Of a stretch of DNA of 50,532 nucleotides, positions 1 through 8,058 are shown in pieces. Positions within the stretch are counted from its first letter, which is position 1. Each line of letters opens with the position of its first letter. The stretch comes from Geobacteraceae bacterium GWC2_55_20 (GTDB lineage Bacteria > Desulfobacterota > Desulfuromonadia > Geobacterales > Pseudopelobacteraceae). The DNA is taken from contig MGZK01000181.1 in the NCBI GenBank assembly GCA_001802125.1, positions 3,025 to 53,556 of the forward strand, written 5' to 3'. The notes below the pieces were generated by a model. The model was not told the DNA's origin and did not search any database. It saw only the letters and a list, made by a program, of their open reading frames with translations. A program made the translations under genes and the position numbers.

Positions 1-2
1 AT

Positions 3-1718
3 GCCTACCCGGATTTCGGGTTGCCGGGAGAGATCGGGCAGCTGTTCGGCGGACAGGTCGTTGTGGACGACAGCGCCACGGACATGTTGACCCTGCGGGC
101 GCCGGCCGAGACCGTGCCCGAATTGCTGAAACATCTCAAGAACCGCTCCGGCGCTTCGTTCAAGCGGCTGGAGGACATCGCCGCCGTGGACGAATCCTGC
201 CGCCTGGAACGGGACCGCTTCAAGGATTTCACGCTCAACTACCACCTGCTCTCCTTCGACCAGCCCGGCTACCTGCGCATCAAGACCGAACTGAGCGGCG
301 ACACCCCCGAGCTGCCGTCGGTCACAGCGGTTTTCCCGGCCGCCGACTGGTATGAACGGGAAGTCTTCGACATGTACGGCATCCGTTTCGCTGGACACCC
401 CAACCTGCGCCGAATCCTGATGCCGCACGACTGGCAGGGGCACCCGCTGCGCAAACAGCACCCCTTCCGCGCCACCGAGATGAAACCGTACACAACCGAA
501 GACGCACGCCGCCACGCCCCGCTGCCCGCCTCCGACTTCTTCGAAAAGATCGGCGAGGGGGAGCTGCTGCTCAACCTGGGACCGCAGCACCCCGGCACCC
601 ACGGCATCATCCGCTGCATCCTCAAGCTGGACGGGGAGGAGATCCGCGACATCGACTTCGACATCGGCTACCACCACCGCGGGGCCGAAAAGATCGCCGA
701 GCGGCAACACTGGAACCAGTTCATCCCCTACACCGATCGCATCGACTACCTGTCCGGCGTGCAGAACAACCTGGCCTACGTCAACTCGGTCGAACGGCTG
801 TGCGGCATCACCGTGCCGGAGCGGGCAGAATGCATCCGCGTGATGCTGTCCGAGCTGTTCCGCATCGCCAGCCACCTGGTCTGGCTGGGCACCTTCACCG
901 CCGACGTGGGGGCCATGACCCCGGTCTTCTACACCTTCACCGACCGGGAGAAGATCTTCGACATCGTCGAGATGATCACCGGCGGCCGCATGCACCCGGC
1001 CTGGTTCCGCATCGGCGGCGTGGCCGAGGACCTACCGGACGGCTGGCAACAGCCAGTCAAGGCACTTCTTGAATGGCTGCCGCCGCGAATGAAGGAGTAC
1101 CAGCAGCTGATTGAGGGCAACCCGATCTTCCGCCAGCGCCTGAAAGGAGTCGGCGCCATCTCGCTGGCCGATGCCATGGAGTGGGGGCTTTCCGGTCCCA
1201 ACCTGCGCGCCTGCGGTTTTGATTGGGACCTGCGCCGCAAGATGCCCTACGGCGGCTACGAGCGTTTCGATTTTGAAGTCGCGACCGCCGAAGGGGGCGA
1301 TTGCCAGGCGCGCTACCAGGTGCGCATGGAGGAGATCCGTCAATCGCTGCGGATCGTGGAACAGGCCCTGCGGGAAATGCCGGAGGGACGCTGGATTACC
1401 GATGATTATCGTTATGTGCTGCCCCGGAAGCAGGATGCGCTGAAGGACATCGAATCGCTGATCCACCACTTCGTCAACAGCACCCGCGGCATGTCGGCGC
1501 CAAGGGGCGAGAACTACAGCGCCATCGAGGCGCCCAAGGGGGAATACGGCTACTTCGCGGTCTCGGACGGCCTGGCCATCCCCTACCGCCTGCGGATCAA
1601 GACCCCCAGTTTCCCCCACATCCAGGCCCTGCCGGTGATGAGCCGGGGCTGGCTGCTGGCCGATTTCCTGGCAATTCTGGGCTCGGTGGATTTCGTGCTG
1701 GCCGACCTGGACCGCTAA
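3..1718 (+). CDS. nuoCD: NADH-quinone oxidoreductase subunit C/D fusion, 5' end outside window
   Basis: Subunits C and D form part of the peripheral arm of respiratory complex I, which passes electrons from NADH to quinone. The first 150 or so visible residues are the 30-kDa (NuoC) domain, with the [14 protein letters not shown] signature and HPLRK near its end. The rest is the 49-kDa (NuoD) domain with [17 protein letters not shown] and a full-length C-terminus. The frame is open to the window edge (571 codons visible), so the start lies upstream. A TTG at position 21 is a possible start but would trim the NuoC N-terminus. In some relatives NuoB is fused in front as well (NuoBCD), and this frame is compatible with that. 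No other nuo gene follows; a 155-bp repeat element comes right after the stop codon. Confidence 0.95.
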   Translation, partial: AYPDFGLPGEIGQLFGGQVVVDDSATDMLTLRAPAETVPELLKHLKNRSGASFKRLEDIAAVDESCRLERDRFKDFTLNYHLLSFDQPGYLRIKTELSGDTPELPSVTAVFPAADWYEREVFDMYGIRFAGHPNLRRILMPHDWQGHPLRKQHPFRATEMKPYTTEDARRHAPLPASDFFEKIGEGELLLNLGPQHPGTHGIIRCILKLDGEEIRDIDFDIGYHHRGAEKIAERQHWNQFIPYTDRIDYLSGVQNNLAYVNSVERLCGITVPERAECIRVMLSELFRIASHLVWLGTFTADVGAMTPVFYTFTDREKIFDIVEMITGGRMHPAWFRIGGVAEDLPDGWQQPVKALLEWLPPRMKEYQQLIEGNPIFRQRLKGVGAISLADAMEWGLSGPNLRACGFDWDLRRKMPYGGYERFDFEVATAEGGDCQARYQVRMEEIRQSLRIVEQALREMPEGRWITDDYRYVLPRKQDALKDIESLIHHFVNSTRGMSAPRGENYSAIEAPKGEYGYFAVSDGLAIPYRLRIKTPSFPHIQALPVMSRGWLLADFLAILGSVDFVLADLDR

Positions 1719-1720
1719 TC

Positions 1721-1881
1721 CTATAAACGGCAGTTAACCGCCGAGAAAAACGGATGCACGCCGATAAAAGCTGAACTTACATCAAATAAGTTAATCACCT
1801 TTTGGGTTAAACCAGTATTTTGTTCAAGCTTTTGATTTCTCGGCGTGTATCGGCGTTCATCGGCGGTTAACTGCTTTTTCC
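1721..1881 (+). repeat. MITE-like inverted-repeat element, copy A
   Basis: A non-coding element of about 155 bp starts just after nuoCD. Its ends carry a perfect 14-bp inverted repeat, CAGTTAACCGCCGA at 1731-1744 and its complement at 1860-1873. Further inside, both arms contain degenerate CACGCCGA modules. The central part is AT-rich and includes TTCAAGCTTTTGATTTCTCG. Near-identical copies lie at 14648-14867 and, inverted, at 21402-21558. It has no ORF, so if it moves it must depend on a transposase elsewhere. Confidence 0.85.
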
Positions 1882-1930
1882 ATGTTAATCTAAGTTGATC
1901 CGGGTGCCGCCGCAGAGGATTTCGCGTTTC

Positions 1931-2326
1931 CTAGGAGTAAGAAGGGGATGCAGCTCCTTTGATACGTCCAAGTTTCTTGTCGAACGTATAAAGCTGGAGA
2001 TTCTGTGTCATGGCTTCGGTAAGAATCAGGCAGTCGGAAAAGTCAGCGGAATGCTTGCGGAAGAGGGTAACAGCTGAGTTAAAAATCTCAGCGGATTGCA
2101 GCAGAAATTGCGGATGAAGGAGTAGGTGGTCCAGTATCTTGCAGATGGCGGATTTATCAAAACCGTATGCGGATTCAAGCACCCAGACCGTTTCCACCTG
2201 TACAATTTGGGGCACATACAGCACCTCGGCATTGGCAAGCAGTGCCCGAGCCGCTTGCATCTGAACTGCGGCACCGGAGTCGTCAATCAGTATTCTGACA
2301 AGGACGTTGGTATCAACAGCGATCAT
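1931..2326 (-). CDS. vapC: PIN-domain ribonuclease toxin, VapC family
   Basis: A 131-residue PIN-domain protein, the usual VapC length. VapC toxins are Mg-dependent RNases that cut tRNA or rRNA and are held inactive by the partner antitoxin. The acidic active-site residues are visible: Asp in the N-terminal MIAVDTNVLVR, Glu in QVETVWVLE, Asp in DFSDCLI, and a C-terminal TFDKKL. The ATG overlaps the antitoxin stop by 4 bp (ATGA), so the two are translationally coupled with the antitoxin first. The RNA target cannot be read from the sequence. Confidence 0.85.
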   Translation of the reverse strand: MIAVDTNVLVRILIDDSGAAVQMQAARALLANAEVLYVPQIVQVETVWVLESAYGFDKSAICKILDHLLLHPQFLLQSAEIFNSAVTLFRKHSADFSDCLILTEAMTQNLQLYTFDKKLGRIKGAASPSYS

Positions 2327-2568
2327 AACCTGCTGCCCCGTGTATGAATGGCGGCTTCCATATTCTCAAGCGTGACGGATCTGGTTGCGGTCAAAACGCC
2401 AAACGCCGGAGTCTCATGACCGGTTACGGCGGATTGCTTGGTTTTTGCCGGTAGATCGGGGAGAATGGTCAGCAATGCCCGTGTTTTTCCCTTGTGTAGA
2501 TGAGGTATTGTCTCAAGTGGGTGGATATGTCCTTTGGAATCAATCTCTACTTCAATTGTTTGCAGCAT
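2323..2568 (-). CDS. Putative VapB-type antitoxin
   Basis: An 81-residue protein directly upstream of, and overlapping, the PIN toxin gene. The N-terminus (MLQTIEVEIDSKGHIHP) resembles the short beta-strand DNA-binding start of AbrB-like antitoxins. The C-terminal half (SVTLENMEAAIHTRG) would be the toxin-binding part. An AGGAG ribosome site lies 6 nt before the ATG. The call rests mainly on the arrangement of antitoxin first and ATGA overlap; the family itself is not recognised with certainty. Such antitoxins usually repress their own operon. Confidence 0.7.
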   Translation of the reverse strand: MLQTIEVEIDSKGHIHPLETIPHLHKGKTRALLTILPDLPAKTKQSAVTGHETPAFGVLTATRSVTLENMEAAIHTRGSRL

Positions 2569-2606
2569 GGCAAACTCCTGCCTTTCTGTTGGTTGTTATC
2601 TTCCTG

Positions 2607-3043
2607 TCATGGGACATTCTGAACATATTTTTTATCAAAGTCAAATAGCGGCTTTGCGTGCCTGAAGAATGTTCGCTCACAATCACACAGATCATTTTCA
2701 GGAATCAGCTCCCTTTGTCCGTGGCCCCAGAGGTGTTCTACGGCCACTATTGCCTCAAGCCGATAGTGCCGCAGGCTGCAGGAAACGCAACGACTTCCTT
2801 CCTGACGAACTTGAAAGTATTCCTTACAGGTTGCGCCTTCATTCAGTTCTCCATCGGCATTTATGGTTTTCAGATGGAGAGTCACATTCTGGGGAGTTGT
2901 CTGAAACAGTTCAGCAATCTGCGCTTGGGTCAGCCATATTGTTTCCTCTGCAAAGCGGCAATGAATGCGGGTGCGCCCGTCCTCGGCCTGATAGAGAATG
3001 AATTCACCGGATTCGGGGATAACGGCGTTTTTTTGTTTTTCAT
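2607..3043 (-). pseudogene. RhuM-family gene remnant 1 (frameshifted and truncated)
   Basis: The reading frame encodes the N-terminal part of the RhuM family (GEFILYQAEDGRTRI, ETIWLTQAQIAELFQTT), which carries a helix-turn-helix-like segment and is often found near mobile or defence genes; its function is poorly known. The natural ATG at 3043 is one base out of frame with the rest. Compared with copy 2 (6467-6682), a run of A residues has lost one base. After about 110 residues family similarity stops (around AIVAVEHLWGHG), and the tail to 2607 is not recognised. An ORF starting at 3335 reads through upstream palindromes and is not a believable start. Confidence 0.7.
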
Positions 3044-3056
3044 GTCTGTAGCCTTC

Positions 3057-3298
3057 GTAGGGGCGCTGCTTGCTGCGCCCGCCTTTGGGGTTGATGTTGT
3101 GGCCGCCCTGATTTTGGGCGTTGTGTAGGGGCGAACCTTGCGTTCGCCCGGTTTTCATGTAGTGGCGCTCTTGCCGCGCCCTGATTTGGATTTCCCCCGC
3201 GCCAATGACAACAACCCGCAGATGGATGGAACGAGGGTAATAGACACAGGGATCAAATGCATCACCCAGCCCGTAGGGGCGAACCTTGTGTTCGCCCG
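3057..3298. repeat. Cluster of four TAGGGGCG palindromes
   Basis: Four short hairpin units lie between the RhuM remnant and the CRISPR array, at about 3057-3081, 3125-3150, 3159-3183 and 3273-3298. Two are of the GAACCTTG-loop type (GTAGGGGCGAAC...GTTCGCCCG). Two are of the GCTTGC or CTTGC type (GTAGGGGCGCTGCTTG...CGCCCG, and a variant with AGTGGCG). No gene is seen here. Together with the RhuM remnant they account for the stretch between vapB and the array. Confidence 0.8.
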
Positions 3299-3328
3299 CC
3301 TTTGAATCTTTACAGCACATGCGGGGAA

Positions 3329-4157
3329 CAGCCAATCCTCGCCCGCCCAGATAGGACGGGCGCTCGAGTTCGATGCCGAATTTTTCCCCGATGCCACTAT
3401 TGTTTCAATCCTCGCCCGCCCAGATAGGACGGGCGCTCATCAACAACAGTCACATGCACACAGGCCTACACGTTTCAATCCTCGCCCGCCCAGATAGGAC
3501 GGGCGCTCGATCCAGTTCCAGGAGTTCTTCTCCCAGTCCTTTCAGTTTCAATCCTCGCCCGCCCAGATAGGACGGGCGCTCGGTGGATAAATGCACCGAG
3601 GCCAAGGCGGCCTATGTTTCAATCCTCGCCCGCCCAGATAGGACGGGCGCTCGCAGGCCACCGAATATCCGGACAAGCGCTTCACCAAGGTTTCAATCCT
3701 CGCCCGCCCAGATAGGACGGGCGCTCAGCGGTCTGTTTTGCGGCCAAGATGGTCGAGGCTGTAGTTTCAATCCTCGCCCGCCCAGATAGGACGGGCGCTC
3801 AACGCCGTCAAACTCGTCAGGCCGGATGGTCTGGTTTCAATCCTCGCCCGCCCAGATAGGACGGGCGCTCCGAGCAGATCGTCTCCACCACCATGGGGCG
3901 CATCCAGTTTCAATCCTCGCCCGCCCAGATAGGACGGGCGCTCCCGTCATGACGCTGATCATTGACAGGGCCGATTTTGTTTCAATCCTCGCCCGCCCAG
4001 ATAGGACGGGCGCTCCACAATCTGCCGGGCTTTTGAACGGGAATACGGTGTTTCAATCCTCGCCCGCCCAGATAGGACGGGCGCTCAATCGGCCAGTGGG
4101 TTTTCCAGGGGGTGGAACGTGTTTCAATCCTCGCCCGCCCAGATAGGACGGGCGCTC
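3329..4157 (-). CRISPR. Type I-C CRISPR array, 12 repeats and 11 spacers
   Basis: Repeats are 37 bp. On the plus strand they start GTTTCAATCC and end GGACGGGCGCTC, so the transcribed (minus) strand ends in GGATTGAAAC as in type I-C repeats. Repeat starts are 3329, 3402, 3472, 3545, 3616, 3690, 3764, 3834, 3907, 3979, 4050 and 4121. Spacers are 33-37 bp. Eleven repeats look identical. The one at 3329 has lost its first four bases on the plus strand, which marks the trailer end. This agrees with a leader next to cas2 and transcription in the same direction as cas. Each repeat can fold a roughly 9-bp hairpin (CGCCCGTCC with GGGCGGGCG, one G-U pair), the expected crRNA 3' handle. No spacer match was noticed in this window. 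Confidence 0.98.
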
Positions 4158-4348
4158 TGACCCCTCAAAAAGTGGCCAGTTTCCAACATGTTATCCCGCC
4201 ATTATTGCGAACCTGGCGGAACAGGCGCCTGAACAGGTAGCCAGACACTTCAATTTCACTCTTAACCATTTGATTTTCCAGCATCGCGAACACCCCCCGT
4301 TTTCCGTATGAGCACATGGTTCGCGCGTCAGAAAAACAGAATTTCATG
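4158..4348 (-). promoter_or_regulatory. CRISPR leader region
   Basis: This 191-bp stretch lies between the cas2 stop and the newest, intact repeat. It contains no gene. It is the expected site of the pre-crRNA promoter and of sequences that guide spacer integration. A small hairpin is visible (CCGCCA at 4196-4201 with TGGCGG at 4214-4219), as is the 10-bp palindrome CAGGCGCCTG at 4222-4231. The leader role is inferred from position and repeat orientation. Confidence 0.7.
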
Positions 4349-4642
4349 TTACACCACCAGCGTCTCTTCATCGAAAAACACGGTCCTGGTTGCCCCATAC
4401 TCCTCGACACGCTTTTCCCTCGGCTCCGTCAAACGATAAAGACGGAGGTTATCCAACTCCAACTTCACCTCTTTCAGCAACTTGCGACGAAGCTGCTCGA
4501 ACTTTATCTCATCCACCTGGCACTCGAAAACCGACTTCTGCACCCGCTGGCCGAAGTTTTTACAGACCTGCGCCACGCGGCGCAAGCGGCGCCTTCCATC
4601 GCGGGTTTCGGTATTCACGTCGTAACAGACCACAATCCACAT
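4349..4642 (-). CDS. cas2: CRISPR-associated endoribonuclease-fold protein Cas2
   Basis: Cas2 forms the dimeric core of the Cas1-Cas2 integrase that inserts new spacers. The 97-residue protein starts MWIVVCYDVNTETRDG, the usual Cas2 first strand with the conserved Asp. The ATG at 4642 has AGGAGA about 7 nt upstream; the longer open frame to 4861 is only read-through over cas1 DNA. It is the last gene of the cas operon and lies next to the leader. A TAGGGGCG palindrome separates it from cas1, so translation is not coupled by overlap. Confidence 0.95.
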   Translation of the reverse strand: MWIVVCYDVNTETRDGRRRLRRVAQVCKNFGQRVQKSVFECQVDEIKFEQLRRKLLKEVKLELDNLRLYRLTEPREKRVEEYGATRTVFFDEETLVV

Positions 4643-4662
4643 AATGTATCTCCTGGCAAACA

Positions 4663-4685
4663 AGGCGCGGCAAGCAGCGCCCCTA
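4663..4685 (-). repeat. Palindrome between cas1 and cas2, carrying the cas1 stop codon
   Basis: On the minus strand the cas1 reading frame runs into TTAGGGGCGCTGCTTG...GCGCC, a GCTTGC-type member of the palindrome family. The TAG of the palindrome is the cas1 stop codon. The cas2 ribosome site follows about 10 nt later. The hairpin sits in the coding transcript and could affect cas2 expression or mRNA processing. Confidence 0.75.
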
Positions 4686-5717
4686 AGGATGAATATACGG
4701 AATATAGGCTTCGAGATCGCCTCGCAGGTGGCGGGCCAACAGACGTGCCTGAAGGTGCGGCAACAGTCCGATGGGCGATTTTTCCGCCAGCAGGGGATGG
4801 TCCACCTCCTCCTGCTTGCGCTTTTGGTAGGCCGCCACAACCTCCTTGCGCCCTTTTTCATTCAGATAGACCGCACCGCCGGGTCGCGGCTCAAAATGGT
4901 CAATCGTGACCTGTTTGCGGTTGATCAGCGTGATCGCCAGCCGATCAGCCAGGAAAGCGCGGAACTCCTCCATCAGATCCAGCCCCAAGGATGGCCGGCC
5001 CGGCCTGGGCACATGCAGAAAACCCATCTGGGGATCAAGCCCGACACCCTCCAGGGCGCTGACACAGTCGTTCAGCAGCAATGTGTAGAGAAACGAGATC
5101 AAGGCATTGACCGGGTCCAGCGGAGGCCGGCGGTTGCGGCCGTTCATCGGCAATAAATCCCGTTCCGCCGGCTTCATCATCAACGAGAACACATCGAAAT
5201 AGGCCGCTGCCGCCTCCCCTTCCAGTCCGCGCACATGATCGCTATCGCGGGGCGATTTCAGATGAAAGAGCGCAGCGGCCTGCACATCGGCTGATTTCCG
5301 CAGACGCGTTTCCTCATCCGGCGTTGCAGCCTCGCGGGCACTGCGCATCAGCACATTGCGGGCGTTTTTGACCTTGCCGGCGGTCATGCCGGCGGCGATA
5401 GCGGTTGTCCGCGCCTGATCCTGCACGGCCTGATACTGCACCTGTCGTAGCAGCACATTGCCGGTGGTCTTGCCCACCATGCGGCACTTATAGCGCCCGT
5501 TGCGGTCAAGGATCACCACGGCTCGGCCGTCATCGGCGCACTTGCCCAGGAAGAACGGACTGATCATGACATTGCCCATGGTCACGATGGAACCCAGGTG
5601 ATGCAGCGGCACCTGCAGCTTCAGTTCGCCGCCCACCTCCACCCGCACGGCCTCGTGGTCCAGCGAGAGATAGGCTCCCTGGGTCATGACGTAGAGTGTA
5701 TTGAGGAGTTGTTTCAT
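4683..5717 (-). CDS. cas1: CRISPR-associated integrase Cas1 (type I-C)
   Basis: Cas1 is the metal-dependent integrase of spacer acquisition. The 344-residue protein has the metal-binding residues in the expected places: Glu166 in GLEGEAA, His235 in MGFLHVPRPG and Asp247 in SLGLDLMEEFR. The N-terminus MKQLLNTLYV and the length are typical of I-C Cas1. AGGTGA precedes the ATG. The gene is full length; its last residues (YIPYIHP) are followed by a stop codon that belongs to a palindromic repeat. It lies downstream of cas4, from which a 112-bp gap with two palindromes separates it. Confidence 0.97.
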   Translation of the reverse strand: MKQLLNTLYVMTQGAYLSLDHEAVRVEVGGELKLQVPLHHLGSIVTMGNVMISPFFLGKCADDGRAVVILDRNGRYKCRMVGKTTGNVLLRQVQYQAVQDQARTTAIAAGMTAGKVKNARNVLMRSAREAATPDEETRLRKSADVQAAALFHLKSPRDSDHVRGLEGEAAAAYFDVFSLMMKPAERDLLPMNGRNRRPPLDPVNALISFLYTLLLNDCVSALEGVGLDPQMGFLHVPRPGRPSLGLDLMEEFRAFLADRLAITLINRKQVTIDHFEPRPGGAVYLNEKGRKEVVAAYQKRKQEEVDHPLLAEKSPIGLLPHLQARLLARHLRGDLEAYIPYIHP

Positions 5718-5740
5718 GGTTCACCTGTGTATGCATTTTT

Positions 5741-5833
5741 GTAGGGGCGATCCTTGTGATCGCCCTGGTTTTGTTTGTGGCGGTTTTAACGTTGCCCAGA
5801 TCAGAAGCGGGCGAATACAAGATTCGCCCCTAC
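5741..5833. repeat. Two opposed TAGGGGCG palindromes in the cas4-cas1 gap
   Basis: One copy at 5741-5766 reads GTAGGGGCGATCCTTG... on the plus strand, and one at 5808-5833 reads the same way on the minus strand. They point toward each other across the gap. The copy at 5808-5833 supplies the TAG stop codon of cas4 (bases 5832-5830 on the minus strand). Type I-C cas4 and cas1 are usually tightly packed, so this looks like an insertion into the operon. Confidence 0.8.
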
Positions 5834-6447
5834 ATTTCAAACAGGTTGCCCGCTGCCCGGTGAAATCGCTGACGCTCGGCAACTACTATAGGCATGCACG
5901 ATTCTTTCAAGGAACATGCGTCACAACGCTTGTCATTCACCGGCGGCGGGGTAATGCGCTGCTCAAGCATCTCGCGGATCTGATGTGTAATATGTTCCAC
6001 ATGCTCACGCATGGCATCCGTAAAAATGATCTCTTGCCGCTCCCTTGATCCGTGCCAGAAAATCGCACCCTTTGGGACGCTGGTAGCGAACATTTCCTCC
6101 AGGCAGAGCGCCTGGGCGCAAAGCTGGATGGTCTCCGGATTGCCCTTGCGATACCGTCCCGACTTGTACTCCACCGGATAGGGACAATCGCCGTGGAACT
6201 CCACCAAATCGGCCTTGCCGGTCAGATTCAGCCTTCGGCACCAAATAGGCAGGGACCGTTCCAACCGCACCCCGGCCTGTTCATGGGACGAATCATCATG
6301 CACATGTTCATGCACGTCCCTGCCCCGCATGGTGTACAGGTTTTCGTCCCAGACCTGTTCGATATGGATCAGGGCACACTGGCGCGGGCAGTAGGCGTAA
6401 TGCTCCAGGGCCGAGATGGGGATGGGATTGGAAGATTCAGGCATCAT
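5830..6447 (-). CDS. cas4: CRISPR-associated exonuclease Cas4
   Basis: Cas4 trims pre-spacers and checks for the PAM before Cas1-Cas2 integration. The 205-residue protein has the iron-sulfur cysteines, Cys20 in YAYCPRQC and three in the C-terminal KRCDACSLKESC. It also has the RecB-like nuclease residues in GKADLVEF and VEYKSG. The start at 6447 (MMPESS) is chosen because AGGGG lies about 7 nt upstream and the protein then begins as the family does; the longer frame to 6603 overlaps a RhuM remnant. The stop codon is part of an inserted palindrome, so the original last residues may have changed. Confidence 0.93.
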   Translation of the reverse strand: MMPESSNPIPISALEHYAYCPRQCALIHIEQVWDENLYTMRGRDVHEHVHDDSSHEQAGVRLERSLPIWCRRLNLTGKADLVEFHGDCPYPVEYKSGRYRKGNPETIQLCAQALCLEEMFATSVPKGAIFWHGSRERQEIIFTDAMREHVEHITHQIREMLEQRITPPPVNDKRCDACSLKESCMPIVVAERQRFHRAAGNLFEM

Positions 6448-6466
6448 GGGTTTTCCCCTGTTTGCT

Positions 6467-6682
6467 TCATAACTCAATCCTCTTTCCGCCTTCGTTAAAG
6501 ATGTTTCGAATATGCTTGGAAATAACCGACTTGTCCCGCTGAAACAGACCAACCATCTGGTTGAGCGAGAGCCAAACGGTTTCACCATTAAACCTTGCTT
6601 CAATCCTGGTACGCCTGTCCTCGGTCTGATAGAGGATGAATTCGCCGGAGTCGGAGATAACGGCGCTTTTTTGTTTTTTCAT
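6467..6682 (-). pseudogene. RhuM-family gene remnant 2 (N-terminal fragment) inside the cas operon
   Basis: The frame starts MKKQKSAVISDSGEF at 6682 and keeps RhuM features (YQTEDRRTRIEARF, VWLSLNQMVGLFQRDKSVISKHI). It ends after 71 residues with GGKRIEL, about a fifth of a normal RhuM protein. It lies in the 357-bp gap between cas7 and cas4, on the same strand, so it is likely transcribed with them. It is not a copy of remnant 1 in detail, but both share the same palindrome block upstream. A functional short protein cannot be excluded. Confidence 0.7.
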
Positions 6683-6695
6683 GTCGTTTGCCTTC

Positions 6696-6790
6696 GTAGG
6701 TGCGCTGCTTGCCGCGCCCGCCTTTGGGGTTGGTGTTGTGGCCACCCCGGATTTGCGATGTTACGTAGGGGCGAACCTTGTGTTCGCCCG
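6696..6790. repeat. Two palindromes upstream of RhuM remnant 2
   Basis: A GCTTGC-type unit (6696-6720) and a GAACCTTG-type unit (6765-6790) are joined by a GC-rich linker containing CCTTTGGGGTTGGTGTTGTG. The block from 6680 to 6790 matches the block at 3041-3150 upstream of RhuM remnant 1 at most positions. Together with the remnant it fills the gap between cas7 and cas4. Confidence 0.75.
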
Positions 6791-6804
6791 ATGTTGAAGT
6801 TGGT

Positions 6805-7665
6805 CTATATTTTTTCAATAACCGTCACGCCCTGCGGCATATTCTCCTGGGTCGGCACAAAGACATTGTACTGGTCAAAACCGCGTGGTGGTGTTTCCGA
6901 CGCTTCTGCCGTTACCAGATCAAAAAGGGTATGCGCAGGAGCATTGCCCATGTTCGAATCATGCTTGAAGACGACCAGCTTACGCGCTGACATCTGACCA
7001 CGGGCAGCGGAGCGGTCGTGCTCAAACATGTTGATCAACGCCTGCCAGAACAGTTCGAGGTCCTCTTCGCCAAAACCGGTTTGCGCAGCCAACGGCGCGG
7101 AGATGAAACCATGGCAGCGATAGAGGGCATAAGGAACTGTAAACTTTCGTCCCATGGTGCGGTTATCGCCCTGCTGTTTCTCAGCCTCGGCTTCGGTAGC
7201 TACCGCCATGCGGGTGATGCTGTGCTCCAGCGGCACCACCTGATCCACACTTCGGGAGAAAGTAAGCTGCACCGGTCCGCGTACCTGACCCGCATTTTCA
7301 CCGGTAGACATGACCGCGCCGAACGTACGTACGTCATAGTATTTCCGGCACATCAACGCACGTGCGGCTTCTGTTTTCTCCCCTTTTTCCTTACCCTTTA
7401 CAGATTCATCCTTGTGGGCATCGGCAATCAGGTTATTGAGAATTGCCTTCTCTTTTATGAAGATGTCGAAAGATTCTGAGCATCCTTTTGCCAACTGCAC
7501 AAAGTTCCTGACCTTGCGTTTGAGGCAAACATCCGTTACCAGTCCATGGCCGGTCTCGGGGTCGATACGGGGCATGTTTCCGGCATCCGGATCACCATTG
7601 GGATTGCCGTCTTTCACGTCGAAGAAAAGTACGAAATCATAACGATTATGAATTGGATTGTTCAT
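6805..7665 (-). CDS. cas7: Type I-C Cascade backbone protein Cas7 (Csd2)
   Basis: Cas7 subunits coat the crRNA spacer and form the backbone of the I-C effector complex. The 286-residue protein opens with [23 protein letters not shown], of which the DGNPNGDP block is a hallmark of Csd2/Csh2 Cas7 proteins. Later blocks include [12 protein letters not shown] and the histidine-containing [11 protein letters not shown]. An AAGGAGA site precedes the ATG. It follows cas8c by 27 nt. Downstream, the usual direct continuation into cas4 is broken by a RhuM remnant and palindromes. Confidence 0.96.
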   Translation of the reverse strand: MNNPIHNRYDFVLFFDVKDGNPNGDPDAGNMPRIDPETGHGLVTDVCLKRKVRNFVQLAKGCSESFDIFIKEKAILNNLIADAHKDESVKGKEKGEKTEAARALMCRKYYDVRTFGAVMSTGENAGQVRGPVQLTFSRSVDQVVPLEHSITRMAVATEAEAEKQQGDNRTMGRKFTVPYALYRCHGFISAPLAAQTGFGEEDLELFWQALINMFEHDRSAARGQMSARKLVVFKHDSNMGNAPAHTLFDLVTAEASETPPRGFDQYNVFVPTQENMPQGVTVIEKI

Positions 7666-7692
7666 GTTTGATTCTCCTTTTAATTTGTATGG

Positions 7693-8058
7693 TTATTGCT
7701 CTTTTTTGGCAAAGAAGTCCTGACGCTGATGATAATAGCCAACCGCGAAACAACCTTGATCGTGTAGGCTGAGATGAGCTGGAAAAGCCTTATCAGCAAC
7801 CACTTTTTCCATGATCTCGCCGATCAGTTTTTCCAGATTCACCGCCTGACCGCGATTCTCCAACTTGGCAATGTGATGAACCTTTAGTTTCAGCAAATGC
7901 GGAAACACTGCTACCGGCGTACCGGATGCCGCACCATAAAACCGGTCGCGAATGGTGGCATTGATTCCGGGACTGGCGCTCTCCTGGGCCTTTTCCAGTA
8001 CCGCAAAAAGCCTTCCCAGCAGATAACCGGGATTGGTGTTGGTGGTGTCGAGTGACAT
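7693..8058 (-). CDS. cas11c: Small Cascade subunit Cas11c from an internal start in cas8c
   Basis: In type I-C systems the small subunit is translated from within the 3' part of cas8c. Here an in-frame ATG at 8058 (MSLDTTNTNPGYLLGRLFAVLE, codon 469 of cas8c) is preceded by AAGGAGG with 5 nt spacing, as strong a ribosome site as any in the operon. The product would be 121 residues and mainly helical, the size expected for Cas11c. Cas11 subunits line the belly of the effector and stabilise the DNA-bound form. Internal translation in this organism is inferred from the site, its position and family knowledge. Confidence 0.85.
   Translation of the reverse strand: MSLDTTNTNPGYLLGRLFAVLEKAQESASPGINATIRDRFYGAASGTPVAVFPHLLKLKVHHIAKLENRGQAVNLEKLIGEIMEKVVADKAFPAHLSLHDQGCFAVGYYHQRQDFFAKKEQ

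Noticed and set aside
2607-3335. A 242-residue intact protein
   Set aside because: Its first 97 residues are translated palindromes and the natural RhuM start is out of frame; treated as a pseudogene.
3366-4120. Self-targeting spacers against this window
   Set aside because: Reading the eleven spacers against the rest of the window I noticed no match; a full genome and phage search was not possible.
3373-4146. Open frames across the CRISPR array with repeated FQSSPAQIGRA or SILARPDRTGA peptides
   Set aside because: They are translations of the 37-bp repeats, not genes.
4349-4861. A longer Cas2 starting at 4861
   Set aside because: The added residues come from the cas1 region in another frame; the ATG at 4642 has a good ribosome site and gives a normal Cas2 length.
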